From Trichaptum fuscoviolaceum (lineage: Eukaryota; Basidiomycota; Agaricomycetes; Hymenochaetales; Trichaptaceae), in NCBI GenBank assembly GCA_910574455.1, contig CAJSYZ010000006.1, forward strand, positions 496,001 through 560,000: 64,000 bases of DNA. The letters are read 5' to 3'. Below, piece after piece: positions 19,963-33,485 of this stretch. Both the position numbers and the translations under genes were made by a program. The notes beneath the pieces were generated by a model. It saw nothing but the letters and a program-made list of their open reading frames with translations, made no database searches and was not told the origin of the DNA. The stretch's first letter is position 1. Each line of letters starts with the position of its first letter.

Positions 19963-21632
19963 TCATGCCCATTGCTTCTCCCACCATTCTACAGCCTCCT
20001 TTCTCCGCGTCATGTACAACTTCGCAACCTCCTCACCCCAGATTTCCTCCGGCTTGAGGCCATTAGATAATCCGTCGGCGTGCTTTTTGAATTCGGGACC
20101 ATCCAGAACTATGCAATTCTGCACCGACAGTTCCTCGTCGGGGTTCCAGCGCGTTAGCGTAGCCTTGTTTGGTACTCGGTGTGGAGGAATGAGGGAACGT
20201 CCGCGATAAAGATCTTCATAGATGTACGCAATATCGGACTCCTCTATGGGTAGTCGGCTAAAAGAGCAGTTTATTATCACCGTCATGTTTCTTAAGGGAT
20301 AGATACATACTTTATGATTTCTCCAGCAGCCTTCTCCTCGCGGACCTTCAGTTCCCTGAGCAATCTCTCATAAGTTTTATGCCGGTTCTTGATCCACAAC
20401 GGGTTTGAGATTGGACGCCCTGCGATTTCGCACAGGATGTACGCTGCGAGGTTCAGGCCGAATATGCCCGGAATCGAGCCTAGGACGGGGACAACACGCA
20501 CACGGAAGTGGTCAAGGGTGGTAAGCTCATGTACGTTGCCTTTCGCATGTTCTTCCTGGTCCAGAGGGAGGAGCTGAACATCGGAGTCAGGCTGCTCGGT
20601 GGAGTACACGACGGGTATACCAGAGGTGATGCCTGCCTTGCGTAGACGAACACGAACGGCGCGTGAAAGGGAGTCTTCGGCTGTACAGGAAATGTCGGAT
20701 ATCTGGATACGAGTTGGATCGAGCTTGGAGCCCGCGCCCATGGAGGAGATGACCTGACATGATGTCAGTAAAATTTGAACGAAAGACAGGTTGGTGGACA
20801 TCCACCTTGATGCCCTCTTTGTGGCAATACTTGAGTAAATCGATTTTGGTGGTGATATTGTCTATGGCGTCTGTACCCAGCGATCAGAAATAGTCCAAAT
20901 GAACGATACGAGAGAGCAAGCTTGCCTATTACCCAGTCCATACCCTCCAATAGCTTAGCGCCATCCGCTAATGACCACAGCTGGTTGCGAGCATCGACTT
21001 CCACCTTCAAGGACATGCGTTTCAATGCGCTGGCAATGCAATCGACCTTTGTTTTCTGGACATCTGCAAGCGTTGCAGTCGCATGTCGGTTCAGCGAGGA
21101 TAGGGTGACACGATCAAAGTCGACCAGACGTATGTTAGTGATACCACTGCAATATGTTAGTTAGTATATAGTACACATTAAGGATTCAACGAGTAGTCCT
21201 ACTCTAGACGCACGATCTGACAAGCATCACGGCTGCCCAACTCCCGACGCCTCCACATCCGACGACAACGACCTTTGCATTGCGGATTTTCTCCATACCC
21301 TCATCCTTGAACACGGCGTACACTCGCGCAAGCTGCTCGCGAAAAAGATCTTCTGGGACTTCATTATCCGAGGAAAGGCGCTCGTCGACGGGTACAACGC
21401 GCTCCTGAACAAGCTGCCTCGTCTCTGAAGGCACTAATCCAGGCTCTGGTAGGTGTACAGTAAAGTCCTCTTGTCTTGCTACCGCTGCAAGGACTTCTTT
21501 CTGCAGCTCAAGCCTTCGTTTCCGCCGCGAATACCTATGGTACGCAGATATTGCACCAGCTGTTGCTAGAGATGCCGAAGCTGCAGTCAAGGCGAGCTGT
21601 GTTTTGTGAGAGCGGGACCTTATCCAGTCCAT
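19963..21632 (-). CDS. TCD1: tRNA threonylcarbamoyladenosine dehydratase (TCD1/TCD2, TcdA-like)
   Basis: Five minus-strand exons (21632-21214, 21146-20926, 20870-20806, 20753-20311, 20257-19963) give 480 aa. The start MDWIRSRSHKTQLALTAASA is followed by an N-terminal hydrophobic segment, as in the mitochondrial outer-membrane yeast enzymes Tcd1/Tcd2. The E1-like ATP-binding fold shows KVVVVGCGGVGSWAAVMLVR, then RLVDFDRVTLSSLNRHA and DAIDNITTKIDLLKYC, and continues VISSMGAGSKLDPTRI. The enzyme cyclises t6A to ct6A at position 37 of ANN-decoding tRNAs. The C-terminal 97 residues (RLPIEESDIAYIYEDLYRG) are typical of the fungal form. Intron 2 (20871-20925) appears to be a GC-AG intron. The symbol marks the family; I cannot separate TCD1 from TCD2. 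Confidence 0.9.
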
Positions 21633-22048
21633 TTTGTATTTGCCGAAAGTTACTTTCACAGAGTGCAAGACGAGTTATCAGACAAGAGCGTGCAGGCTAA
21701 AATGATAAATTAGTGTCGCAGTGGGCGAAATAACTCGGAGGTCACGGTTGGCAGAGACGAAGTGAAGTGCAGCCAAATTAGAACATCTTCAAGAAGTTCA
21801 AGTTTTGCAAACACTATAACAACAAGACCTGTCTATTTTTTTCTTCATATCTGAATTACAAGCCAAGAGCAGAAAAGGTTTGTTCTGAAACTACGCAAGT
21901 GATAATAAGTTACGACATAATTGGAAACGCAAGATTTTGGCAGTGCAATATTTGTACATAGTCGTCAAACGAGAACTACATATAGTATCATAATGGACAT
22001 ATTTCCGTCTCCATAAAAAGAAGATGTACAACAAAGGTCGATCCGGTG
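21633..22048. other. Intergenic, no gene seen
   Basis: AT-rich spacer holding the promoter of the TCD-like gene and the 3' end of the kinase gene. Nothing else is recognisable. Confidence 0.4.
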
Positions 22049-24556
22049 TCAAAATGAAGAAAGCAGAGGAGACAGTCTGGGTGTTGGGGGCATGCGTGTT
22101 GGCCTTTCAGGAGAATGTGGGGCGGATGGGATACCAATGGCGAAACCTCTTGGGCTGTGGCGTGGCGTACGCTCTGCGTCCGCATTCGCGAACAGGGACG
22201 CGTCATTATCAAAGTCACCTTCAGCGACCCCTAGACCACCGAACAAAGAAAGCTCGGAGCCTACTTCATCATCGTCGAAAGAGTCGAAGGGCGAGTAATC
22301 CTGAAGGAGGGGAGACTCCGCTGGGTTTGCCAGCCCATCAGGGTCGAGTACTTGTCGGAGGAACTCTGTTGGTGTCGCCTCCGAGAGAGCAGGAGAGATA
22401 ATGCCTTGTCGGAAGGACTCGAAATCAATTCTCGGTCTGCTGTTGCCACTGCTTCCTAGGTCGTCGTATGTCAAAGGTTCGCTGATGAACGCGTCCGAGA
22501 ATATAGGTCCAATTTCATGTGGGGAGAGTATGACTGAGTCCTGCGGTGAGTGACCCAAGGGCGAAGATGTATAAGCGTCGTCTTGGTTAGGCAGTGTAAG
22601 GAAGTCAGCAAATGAGGACGGTGTCCGACCCCCTAATTCATCCAATGTCGCTAGTTCGGAGTATGCTCCAGCAGAATGAAGTTGGTATGCAGAAGAGGAA
22701 TCGTTTCTACGTGAAGCAGGATAAAAAGACTGCCATTGGCTTGGATGCATAGGATCGTAAGGGTTGTGTGGGAACTGCTCGTAGTAAAGGAACGCATCGT
22801 TAGATACTGTCCCATCAGGCAAGGGAGGGTGACGATGCAAAGGAGGTTGTTGATGGTGATGATAGACGTCGAGCGGAGGGAGAGGGTGCGTTAATTGTCT
22901 AGGAGAACTTTCGTCGGTGTATGTACATCGCGGCGACACAAGCGCAGTCGAAGGATCAAATTGATCATAAGCCAACACTTCTAGCCCAAGTCCCGAAGGT
23001 CTGTAAGTATGATGCGACCTGCTCGGCAAGGCACTGTCTGAGTACCCGCGCTCTACACTCCGTAATCCCTCATGATGGCGGTGTAAATGCGAGTAAAGAT
23101 TGTCGTCTGACTGTGAGTTTGTGAAAAATCGTCGGGGGTCCACATCGCTGAAGTCGGTAGAACTGCTGCTTCTACTTGAACTTGACAGCGATGACGTGGA
23201 CATACTCGCAGATCTGGGTGTTGGTGTTCGCGTAAGCGCACGGGAAGAAGATAGTGGAGAACCAGGAGAGGGCGACTCGTCAGAGGAAAGTTCAGCGAGT
23301 GTAGAGAGTTTAGGCGACTTTCGGAGGCGTTCTTCACAGGATGCGAGTCGTCCGTGCTCACTATCCGGAGAGTCTGGCTCTCGGGATCGACGCTTTGTCC
23401 GTACGCGAAGCTTGCATCTGCTGACGTCAGTACAGGTAAACTGTAAACCGTAGATCTGTGACGCACTGCAGATCGAACTCCCATAAGCGCTTAGCTATGA
23501 CCCTTGTAGAGGGTCGGAGTTGAGGGTTGCTATGCCAGCAATCCAGACAAAGATCCCAGAGCGCATCATCTAGCCCAGTCGACACATCGGGCCGTTCGGG
23601 TAATGCACCTTTATGTACGTGAATGATCACCTGCGGATCATTTCTGAGGTAGTGGTAGGGTGGGAGGCTCGTGAAGAATTCCTAACAAGTGTCAGAGCAG
23701 GTGTTTTGGATAGCTTGTTTAACATACGAGTGTGGTCATTCCAAAGGCCCATATGTCGCTCTCACAACTGACACTGGGTATGACATCCGTAGCCTCGATG
23801 AGCTCGCGTGCCATCCACCGCACGCTTCCGGGTAGTGCATCTGTGAACGTGTGGATAACGGGGCCCATCTCTCCCTGCACTTCGGTCATCAACTTGCTTA
23901 ACCCGAAATCCGCAAGGCGTGGTTCGCCGCGCACGTCGATGAGGATGTTTTCCTGCAAAAATATGTTACAGCACGCAGATTATAATCGATGCACAGCTTA
24001 CCCCCTTTAGATCACCATGCACAACGTCATGTCTGTGTAAGTAGCACAGACCGTCTGCTACACCGGTGAGCTAGAAACGAAATCAGCACCCAGGAAAGAG
24101 CACTGCAATGGAATACTCACCACGCGAATGCGCTCGGCTGCGCTACGTTTCTCTAAATACCTAGTAGATGTACCTTTCGGCATCCACGGCGAGACAAGGC
24201 TGGCAAGTGTACTCGATGTATCAAATCCATATGCGAAGCCCAATAGATTGAGAACATTTCGGTGATGCAGCTTCGACCATGCACGAACTTCCCGTACAAG
24301 TCTCTGCAACGACATGAGAACACAATCATTAGAAAAGAAGTAAACGCACCTTCTGCAACCTTTCCTTGCTCGCTCTAGATCCTATTTCTCTGATCACCTT
24401 CACAGCAACCTTCTCGCCTTCGAATTCACCCTCCCAAACATTTGCACAGCCGCCTGAAATCGCAGCGTGCAAGCCTCGCCGTTTCACCCTCCCGGTGAGA
24501 TTTAACTTATCGGAAAGCCGTAGTCCATACAGGTCATAACCTTCACCAGATGGCAT
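22049..24556 (-). CDS. Protein kinase with long Ser/Pro-rich disordered tail
   Basis: Kinase exons are 24556-24350, 24303-24121, 24070-24002, 23952-23728 and 23681-23449, followed by 23420-22049. Together they give about 762 aa. Kinase features in order: a glycine loop variant SGGCANVWEGEFEGEKVAVK, HHRNVLNLLG, catalytic loop HRHDVVHGDLKGENILID, ADFGLSK, an activation segment ending GSVRWMARELIE, SDIWAFGMTTLEFF, and subdomain XI CWHSNPQLRPST. HGD in place of HRD is common in the expanded agaricomycete tyrosine-kinase-like group. The tail of about 450 residues is Ser/Pro/His-rich with clusters such as RSASMSTSSLSSSSRSSSST. The frame of the tail is open back to 23420 without an ATG, and the kinase exon stops just upstream, so I join them. 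The required intron is only 28 nt (23421-23448), which is suspicious. Two adjacent genes are the alternative. Confidence 0.75.
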
Positions 24557-24898
24557 AGTCTAACAACTGAGCTAGCAGAGAAACATCGAAGGTGGAGGAA
24601 GCAAGCTGAAAGAAGAGAGGATGCGACGGTTTGGCATCAAGAAAGTTAGGAAACTACGTTTTCATGTTATTTCTGACGCTGTTAAGTAACCCGCGATAGA
24701 CCAATTAAGAAGCTAAGTAAGTAAAGTAGGGCCAAACACTGTACATAAACAGAAAGTACATGTAAGTAAAAGTAATTTAATACTTTAGGGCAGGTTTCAA
24801 CGCGTTTTTACAATTCTCGCTTAATTAGCGCGCTTCCTGGTCTTAGCCTCTCCTTCTCATACGTGCTTTTGCTATCGACGTGTATCTTACCTCAAACG
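24557..24898. promoter_or_regulatory. Divergent promoter region, kinase / MCM6
   Basis: 342 bp between the start codons of two divergently transcribed genes. It contains the GCGCGCTT-type word at 24828-24833 and an AT-rich stretch at 24700-24790. I do not see a consensus MCB (ACGCGT) site for cell-cycle control of MCM6; AACGCGTTTT at 24799-24808 contains the core ACGCGT once. Confidence 0.45.
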
Positions 24899-28263
<3,365 letters not shown>

Positions 28264-29308
28264 ATGAGTGACGCCGATCATTGTGCCAATCCCTCTGAGC
28301 TTGCTTTCGATACTACTTGTAGAATACAGAATGTAATATCACTCACTTTTCTTATACTCGCGCACGGAGGCAAATGCCTATTGATACTAATAGAGATAGT
28401 TGCACCGCCAATTCGTTTTAACTGATTTACCTTCTATTCAGGAGACCGACTTGTGTCCGAGAAGAAGGCTCTTTTCAAAAGTTAGGAAGATGTCCATCCT
28501 GAAACTGCTGGGTGTGATAGCGTTTCATTGCTGCTCATCATGTCTCAAACTGGTACGCAAGGTAGTCGTTCGGAGTGGAGCGTGAAATATAAGAACAGAC
28601 GAGCGTATGCACGAACACTGAGCATTCTTCGAAGAATTCTGTCGAATGAAAGACATTTTTATTACCAAAGACCTCCTCAAGTTCCTCTAACCATTCCGAA
28701 GTCCGCGTATTCGCTTTCAGTCGCAAAGACTACTTTGAAAGGCGAAGCAAAGCTCGCAATAATTCTAGGTTCCCGAGCCATAGATGCAGGGGATCGTCAA
28801 CATCAAGCGTTTGCTGGTATTTCCCTGCCCCGCCTCCGCACAGGCATTGAGGACGACGATCCAAAATATCATGACCACTATGTCGGGGATAAAATAGCCA
28901 AGAGAAGATGATATAATAGGCCTGCTAATTTAGCGTACTTGACTCATCAAATCAGAGATCTGCTAGGGTGCGAACCAAACCCCTGGGGTTCCTGGGTGCG
29001 CTACGAATGATGATACAAACCAGCGCTCTGAGATAGTAAACTATCCGCAAGATGCAGGATCATGAAATGTGAAGTGATGGGGAGTAAAGAGAAGAAAGCT
29101 ATAATCCGAGTTATGATTTATTGAAACCTTATTCGCAGCCTGAGGGTCAGTCTGTTTAAAAGGCAAGTAAGTAGCAAACACGCACCGCCTCAGTGACGCC
29201 ATGCACAGGACCCATATAATCCTTCGACTTGATGCACGCCTTCTTCCAAAACATCGAATCACATCCATCACGCAGCTCTCCGCCAGATACAAACAATCGT
29301 TTACAACG
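28264..29308. other. Intergenic, one doubtful small ORF
   Basis: An open frame at 28540-28911 (MSQTGTQGSRSEWSVKYKN start) codes for up to about 123 residues with no recognisable motif. It overlaps a minus-strand frame of similar length, so I do not call a gene. The remainder holds the MCM6 3' end and the DUF952 promoter. Confidence 0.4.
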
Positions 29309-29713
29309 ATGTCTGCGCCCATTCCTCTTCCAAACCACGTCTACAAGATCTTCCCAAACACAACAGTCTACCAAGGCACACCCATACCCGTTCCTTCTGA
29401 CTGGGAGTTTCCACAATCCGAGGTAGACGCGAACGATGGCTTCGTGCACTTGTCTACGCTTGAACAACTTCCGGGAACGCTCTCCCGTTTCTTCGGCTCG
29501 GAGTCAACCGTCCAGCTGCTCAAAATCGATTACAAGCGACTGAGCAGCTTCAAGGTCGTCAAATGGGAGCTAGCAAGCAACGGCGACACATTCCCGCATC
29601 TCTATGCGCAATTAACGGGCGAGTTTGTGCGTGATTTGAAGCTCGCCGCGAAGGGAACATCCTGGGAGTCAACTGCGGAAGATCTGATCAAGCAGGGGTG
29701 GTTGGAGAATTGA
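29309..29713 (+). CDS. DUF952 domain protein
   Basis: Single exon, 134 aa, starting MSAPIPLPNHVYKIFPNT. An in-frame upstream extension from 29201 lacks conservation signs, so I chose the MSAPIP start. The domain fills the protein: HVYKIFP at the start, DANDGFVHLSTLEQLPGTLSRFF in the middle (the DGFVHLS motif is the family hallmark), then LLKIDYKRL, and PHLYAQL near the end. DUF952 proteins are small, widespread and of unknown enzymatic role. No signal peptide or membrane segment is visible. Confidence 0.9.
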   Translation: MSAPIPLPNHVYKIFPNTTVYQGTPIPVPSDWEFPQSEVDANDGFVHLSTLEQLPGTLSRFFGSESTVQLLKIDYKRLSSFKVVKWELASNGDTFPHLYAQLTGEFVRDLKLAAKGTSWESTAEDLIKQGWLEN

Positions 29714-30066
29714 GTGGCACATTTCAATGGTACGTACGGTTACAAGTGCGTGTGTTCTTCCATTGATATCCGTCTTAACGCATAGTTGAATAAATGGCAT
29801 CTTGGAGCGGATCGCAAAGTGCTACAAAATGTTGTAGTATTGTCCTAAACGGCTTCACATGTAATGAAATATTGCATTTCTTGCCAAAAACTGGGTGTCT
29901 AGCCTAGAGATTGTTAGCAAGCAGACAACATATGCGGGTAGATTGTGAATGACTTGCTCATCAGTCGACTCGACAGTGTCAAAGGTATAAAATAAAGGCA
30001 ACGGTGATTTATTTCATTTAATTTAAACATTAATATAAGGAGCCGGCCCTAAAGCTTACGTACCTC
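29714..30066. other. Intergenic, AT-rich, no gene seen
   Basis: Left flank of the MITE; I recognise no coding or RNA feature. Confidence 0.4.
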
Positions 30067-30112
30067 TACTACTAGCCCCACTCAATTCTGTGTTGGTAAG
30101 GTGTGTTGGTAT
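30067..30112 (+). repeat. MITE left terminal inverted repeat
   Basis: 46 bases, perfect inverted match to 30468-30513. Confidence 0.92.
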
Positions 30113-30467
30113 TTTGCTCGGCACGTCAAGTTACCATGCGAGCGGTTCGGACCAACAAACCCAACACAGTTTTAAACTGAGAGGTTGTGTTACCATGGTA
30201 AACTTGAAAAATAATTGATCCCTCATGCAAGCTGTCAAGCGGAGTTTGAACTTCCACAAATTCAAGCCAAATTTGGTAGTTCACCCTGCTGACAACATGC
30301 TAACTGCTCAAAATGTCAAGCGAGACCGACTTTCCAACACGACCAACAGCGTTTTTCGCTGTTGGTGTTGTTGGTAAAATTTGTCGCTCAAAAAGGCAGT
30401 CACCAAGGTCCCGGGTCAAATAAAGTTCAAATTCTTTGTCCCAGACAAACGGTACGAGGCTCTGCCG

Positions 30468-30513
30468 ATACCAACACACCTTACCAACACAGAATTGAGT
30501 GGGGCTAGTAGTA
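30468..30513 (-). repeat. MITE right terminal inverted repeat
   Basis: 46 bases, perfect inverted match to 30067-30112. Confidence 0.92.
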
Positions 30514-31683
30514 ATGACTTACAACCTTAACTTGAAGTTAACCTCTTCCTTTTGTAACCTCACCTGCCTCAGGCTTAAGAGCCTGAGCCTCTAGGATCAA
30601 GCGGAGCTAGTCTCACTGACCTAGTAAAACTAATATCAATATGCTAGCCTGACATCTATCTTCCAAGGGGTCACACCGCTTCTCTATCCCCTCATCATCT
30701 CATCATTGACTATCTACTTTCTTCAACCGCTGGATTTGCGTTGCCATTCAAATAAAATGTCTACGCTAGCAACTATTCTTATTTATACTAGTGAGCGAAG
30801 CGTTAGAACATGCACCAAGACACTGAATTTTATCACAGATCTATCTTCGTCTTTGAAACAACATCTGTAAAATCAAACTCTCGAGGTTGAATTATCCTGT
30901 CAACAGCTACTTAGTTTAAACACGTCGACTTTCTGTGTCAGTCTTGTACAGAGAAACCTCCGGTTAGTGAAACTTGAAACAACTATATGTGACTATTCTT
31001 CCCTTTATTATTCTCCTTTGTAAACGGTAGGAAAATATTCTTTCCATAAATTCGCGGTGCCACGTAGAGATCTAAGTCATTGTAACAAACGATAGGCCAG
31101 GTTCTTAGACTGTATCGGCGGCGACTTTTCAAGTCAAGACAGTGAATGGTTGTGAGTGCTAACTGTTTAAGTTGTGGTTATGTTTGACTCATACCCCTAT
31201 TCTATTTTCAGAACACCAGTCAATGCCCGTGTACCATATGGTTTGTGTAAGAGTTGTAATGATACTGATATGTGTGGGTCTTCTCCAAGGATGATTAGGT
31301 CTCAAACCGTGAAGAATTTGGCGCTGTACCCAGCCTAAGGCTATTCCCGCGGTAATACGGACTAGGCGTCTTCAGTGGGTGAGAGACTTTGGGAATAGTG
31401 CGCAAGAATGGTATGATTCTGATTATCGGGGTTGGCATCTAATATTGAGAATGAACTAATTACAGGAGTCGTAAGCAAAGATCGTCTTCTTTGCTCTACC
31501 TTCTTGATGTCTATGCTAATTAAAACTCGAACCATCGTTCGAAGATGCTCATCTCTTTGATCGATAAAGCTGAATATACAGGTACGGTATCGGAGATCTA
31601 ACGATACCAATCAAAGAAGGTGGGGGCGGCGCGCTTGAAAGCTTTATAGCCATATCACTTCTGAATCGGAATGCTTCACAATC
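30514..31683. other. Intergenic, upstream of receptor 1
   Basis: About 1.2 kb of AT-rich DNA. I looked on both strands for a short gene ending in a CaaX box and found none with a credible upstream frame. No other feature is supported. Confidence 0.4.
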
Positions 31684-33102
31684 ATGGATCCAACCTACCC
31701 TCTCGTCCCAATTGCGAATCTCGTATCTTGCTTTCTGGTGGTGCTCGCTCTCCTCGGTACTGCTAGCCGCCCATGGAACATTGGAGTATGTATGTTCGCG
31801 ATATGGACTGCGCTGTCTTGCATAAACACAGCAGTCAACACGATTGTTTGGAAAGACAATGTGGAGAACGTGGCGCCCGTTTGGTGTGACATATGTGAGA
31901 TTCGTTGGTTTCTTGCGGTCCAGTTTATCTAATGCATATCGCGCCTCAAGCAAGCCACTTTGTCATTGGGTTCAATGTCGCTATTCCTGCATGCTCGCTA
32001 GTCATTACTAGACGGATCTCACAAATAACGCGACTTCGTAGCATCATTGAGAAGAGGCAGGTCCGTCTTTTTTTGTTGGTCCTTATGGTGAACACCACTC
32101 ACATAGAAGTCCAGCGTCAACGAGAAGATATCATCGGCATTGTGATATGCATCGGCATACCCATCTTTCTCATGGCTGATTGTCGGTACTTTCCTGTTGC
32201 TACATCGTATCTGAATTTGCTGAAAGTGCATGCCATATTATCTGCTACAGATTATATCGTCCAGGGCTCCCGGTATCAGATTCTAGAAGAGTATGGTTGC
32301 GCAGAATCATCTATAGCATCAGGAGTAGAGATAATGCTGCAAGAATTGTGGTTTGTTGGTTTGCCTCTAATCGCAGTATTGTTTTATTTTCGTGAGTCCA
32401 TCCTTGGTCTTTTACGACTGCAGCTTGGGACTGACGGTGGTCTTCAGCAATAATACTCTGGCATTTCTATCATCAACGAAAGGAGATGAATGAGTTTCTC
32501 TCTAGTAGCAGCACTGTCAACCATAGCTCGTATCTGCGTATCCTTGCCCTCGGGTGCTTAGATATTTTTGTCACCCTGCCAATTGGAATTTTGGGACTTG
32601 TCGTGGATGTGAAAGAAAATGTGATTGTATTCTATCCTGGCTGGACGGAATTACACACAGATTGGGAACCGCTGGGCATTACGAAGGAGATGTGGAGCTC
32701 CACGCCTTTCGCGACATTCGACGTCAAATGGAACGAATGGGTCAACGTGTTCTTTGCTCTCATTTACTTTGCTCTGTTTGGCCTGACCGTCGAGGCACGG
32801 GCAAAGTACAGACGGGCATTTCACCTCGCCATTCGTCCTACAGGCCTGAAACTCACTTCTGCAGATTCAGAACTGTCAACTGTCAATTTTGGGTCACGTC
32901 ATGTTGCAAATGAAGCCGTTTCAGTATCACTAGGGTGAGTTTATTTTACAGCACATGAGAGATTGGATTTATGCACAATTTTATTTGTTCATATAGAGTG
33001 TCGACAAGAATCTCGTCTAGCGATGGCGTTGCATACACTGTACCCTCTCTGCTTGAAGAGGAACAACAAAAACAGACAATGGATAAGCTTGAAAGGCAAT
33101 AA
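31684..33102 (+). CDS. STE3-type pheromone receptor 1
   Basis: Six exons (31684-31894, 31951-32060, 32115-32181, 32251-32391, 32448-32934, 32997-33102) encode 373 aa. The start MDPTYPLVPIANLVSCFLVV and the seven hydrophobic segments follow fungal class D/STE3 GPCRs. Diagnostic blocks are RPWNIGVCMFAIWTALSCIN, NTIVWKDN, HFVIGFNVAIPACSLVITRR, REDIIGIVICIGIPIFLMAD, WHFYHQRKEMNEFLSS, YLRILALGCLDIFVTLPIG and TPFATFDVKWNEWVNVFFAL. The cytoplasmic tail is short. STE3 receptors bind farnesylated peptide pheromones and signal through a G protein in mating-partner recognition. A closely related paralogue with the same exon layout lies at 36390-37805. No pheromone gene was recognised next to it, so a mating-type role is likely but unproven. 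Confidence 0.93.
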
Positions 33103-33485
33103 CTACCTTCTTCAGAAATGCAATCCTGCAGATAGCTCCAATATAGAACTATTGCATGCATGTGCCATTTACGAAGCTATGTAGCATAGACATCTCTTGT
33201 TTCCTTTGTCTTTGAGAATACCTTTAAACGCTCGAGTCGGTCTACACATAACGGATTTGAGTGAGACCAACACTGTCTACTATTACAAAGTTTTCCGTTC
33301 CAGAATGTAACCCTCCTTTTCGACTATAATACAGGACATATGGATATAAAACGATGTATCATTCCAAATACAGCAACGAGAACCCTGCTGATAAACGCCT
33401 CCTTGAAGAGTTGTCCGTGTCTAGCATAAGTTAGAATCAGCAGTGGTTAATTCAGAAAACACACCGTAAGTGCACTCACTCAGCA
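33103..33485. other. Intergenic between receptor 1 and the F-box pseudogene
   Basis: Convergent 3' ends. No pheromone-like CaaX frame or other gene is seen. One minus-strand frame ends Cys-Pro-Val-Leu-stop at 33324, but it has Pro at the first aliphatic position and no pheromone-like upstream sequence. Confidence 0.4.

Larger units (their letters stand above)
30067..30513. mobile_element. 447-bp MITE with perfect 46-bp terminal inverted repeats
   Basis: Bases 30067-30112 are the exact reverse complement of 30468-30513, starting TACTACTAGCCCCACTCAAT. The ends both finish in TA, so a TA target duplication (as in Tc1/mariner-like elements) with 44-bp inverted repeats is one reading; another is that TSD and family cannot be told from one copy. 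The interior has smaller inverted words (ACCAACAGCG...CGCTGTTGGT around 30342-30366) and no coding frame. I infer a non-autonomous DNA transposon, recently inserted because the arms are identical. Confidence 0.9.

Noticed and set aside
28540..28911. Open frame of about 123 codons between MCM6 and the DUF952 gene
   Set aside because: No recognisable motif, an overlapping antisense frame of similar length, and no splice or composition evidence.
33324..33420. Minus-strand frame ending Cys-Pro-Val-Leu
   Set aside because: Proline at the first aliphatic position and no acidic or dibasic pheromone precursor features upstream.
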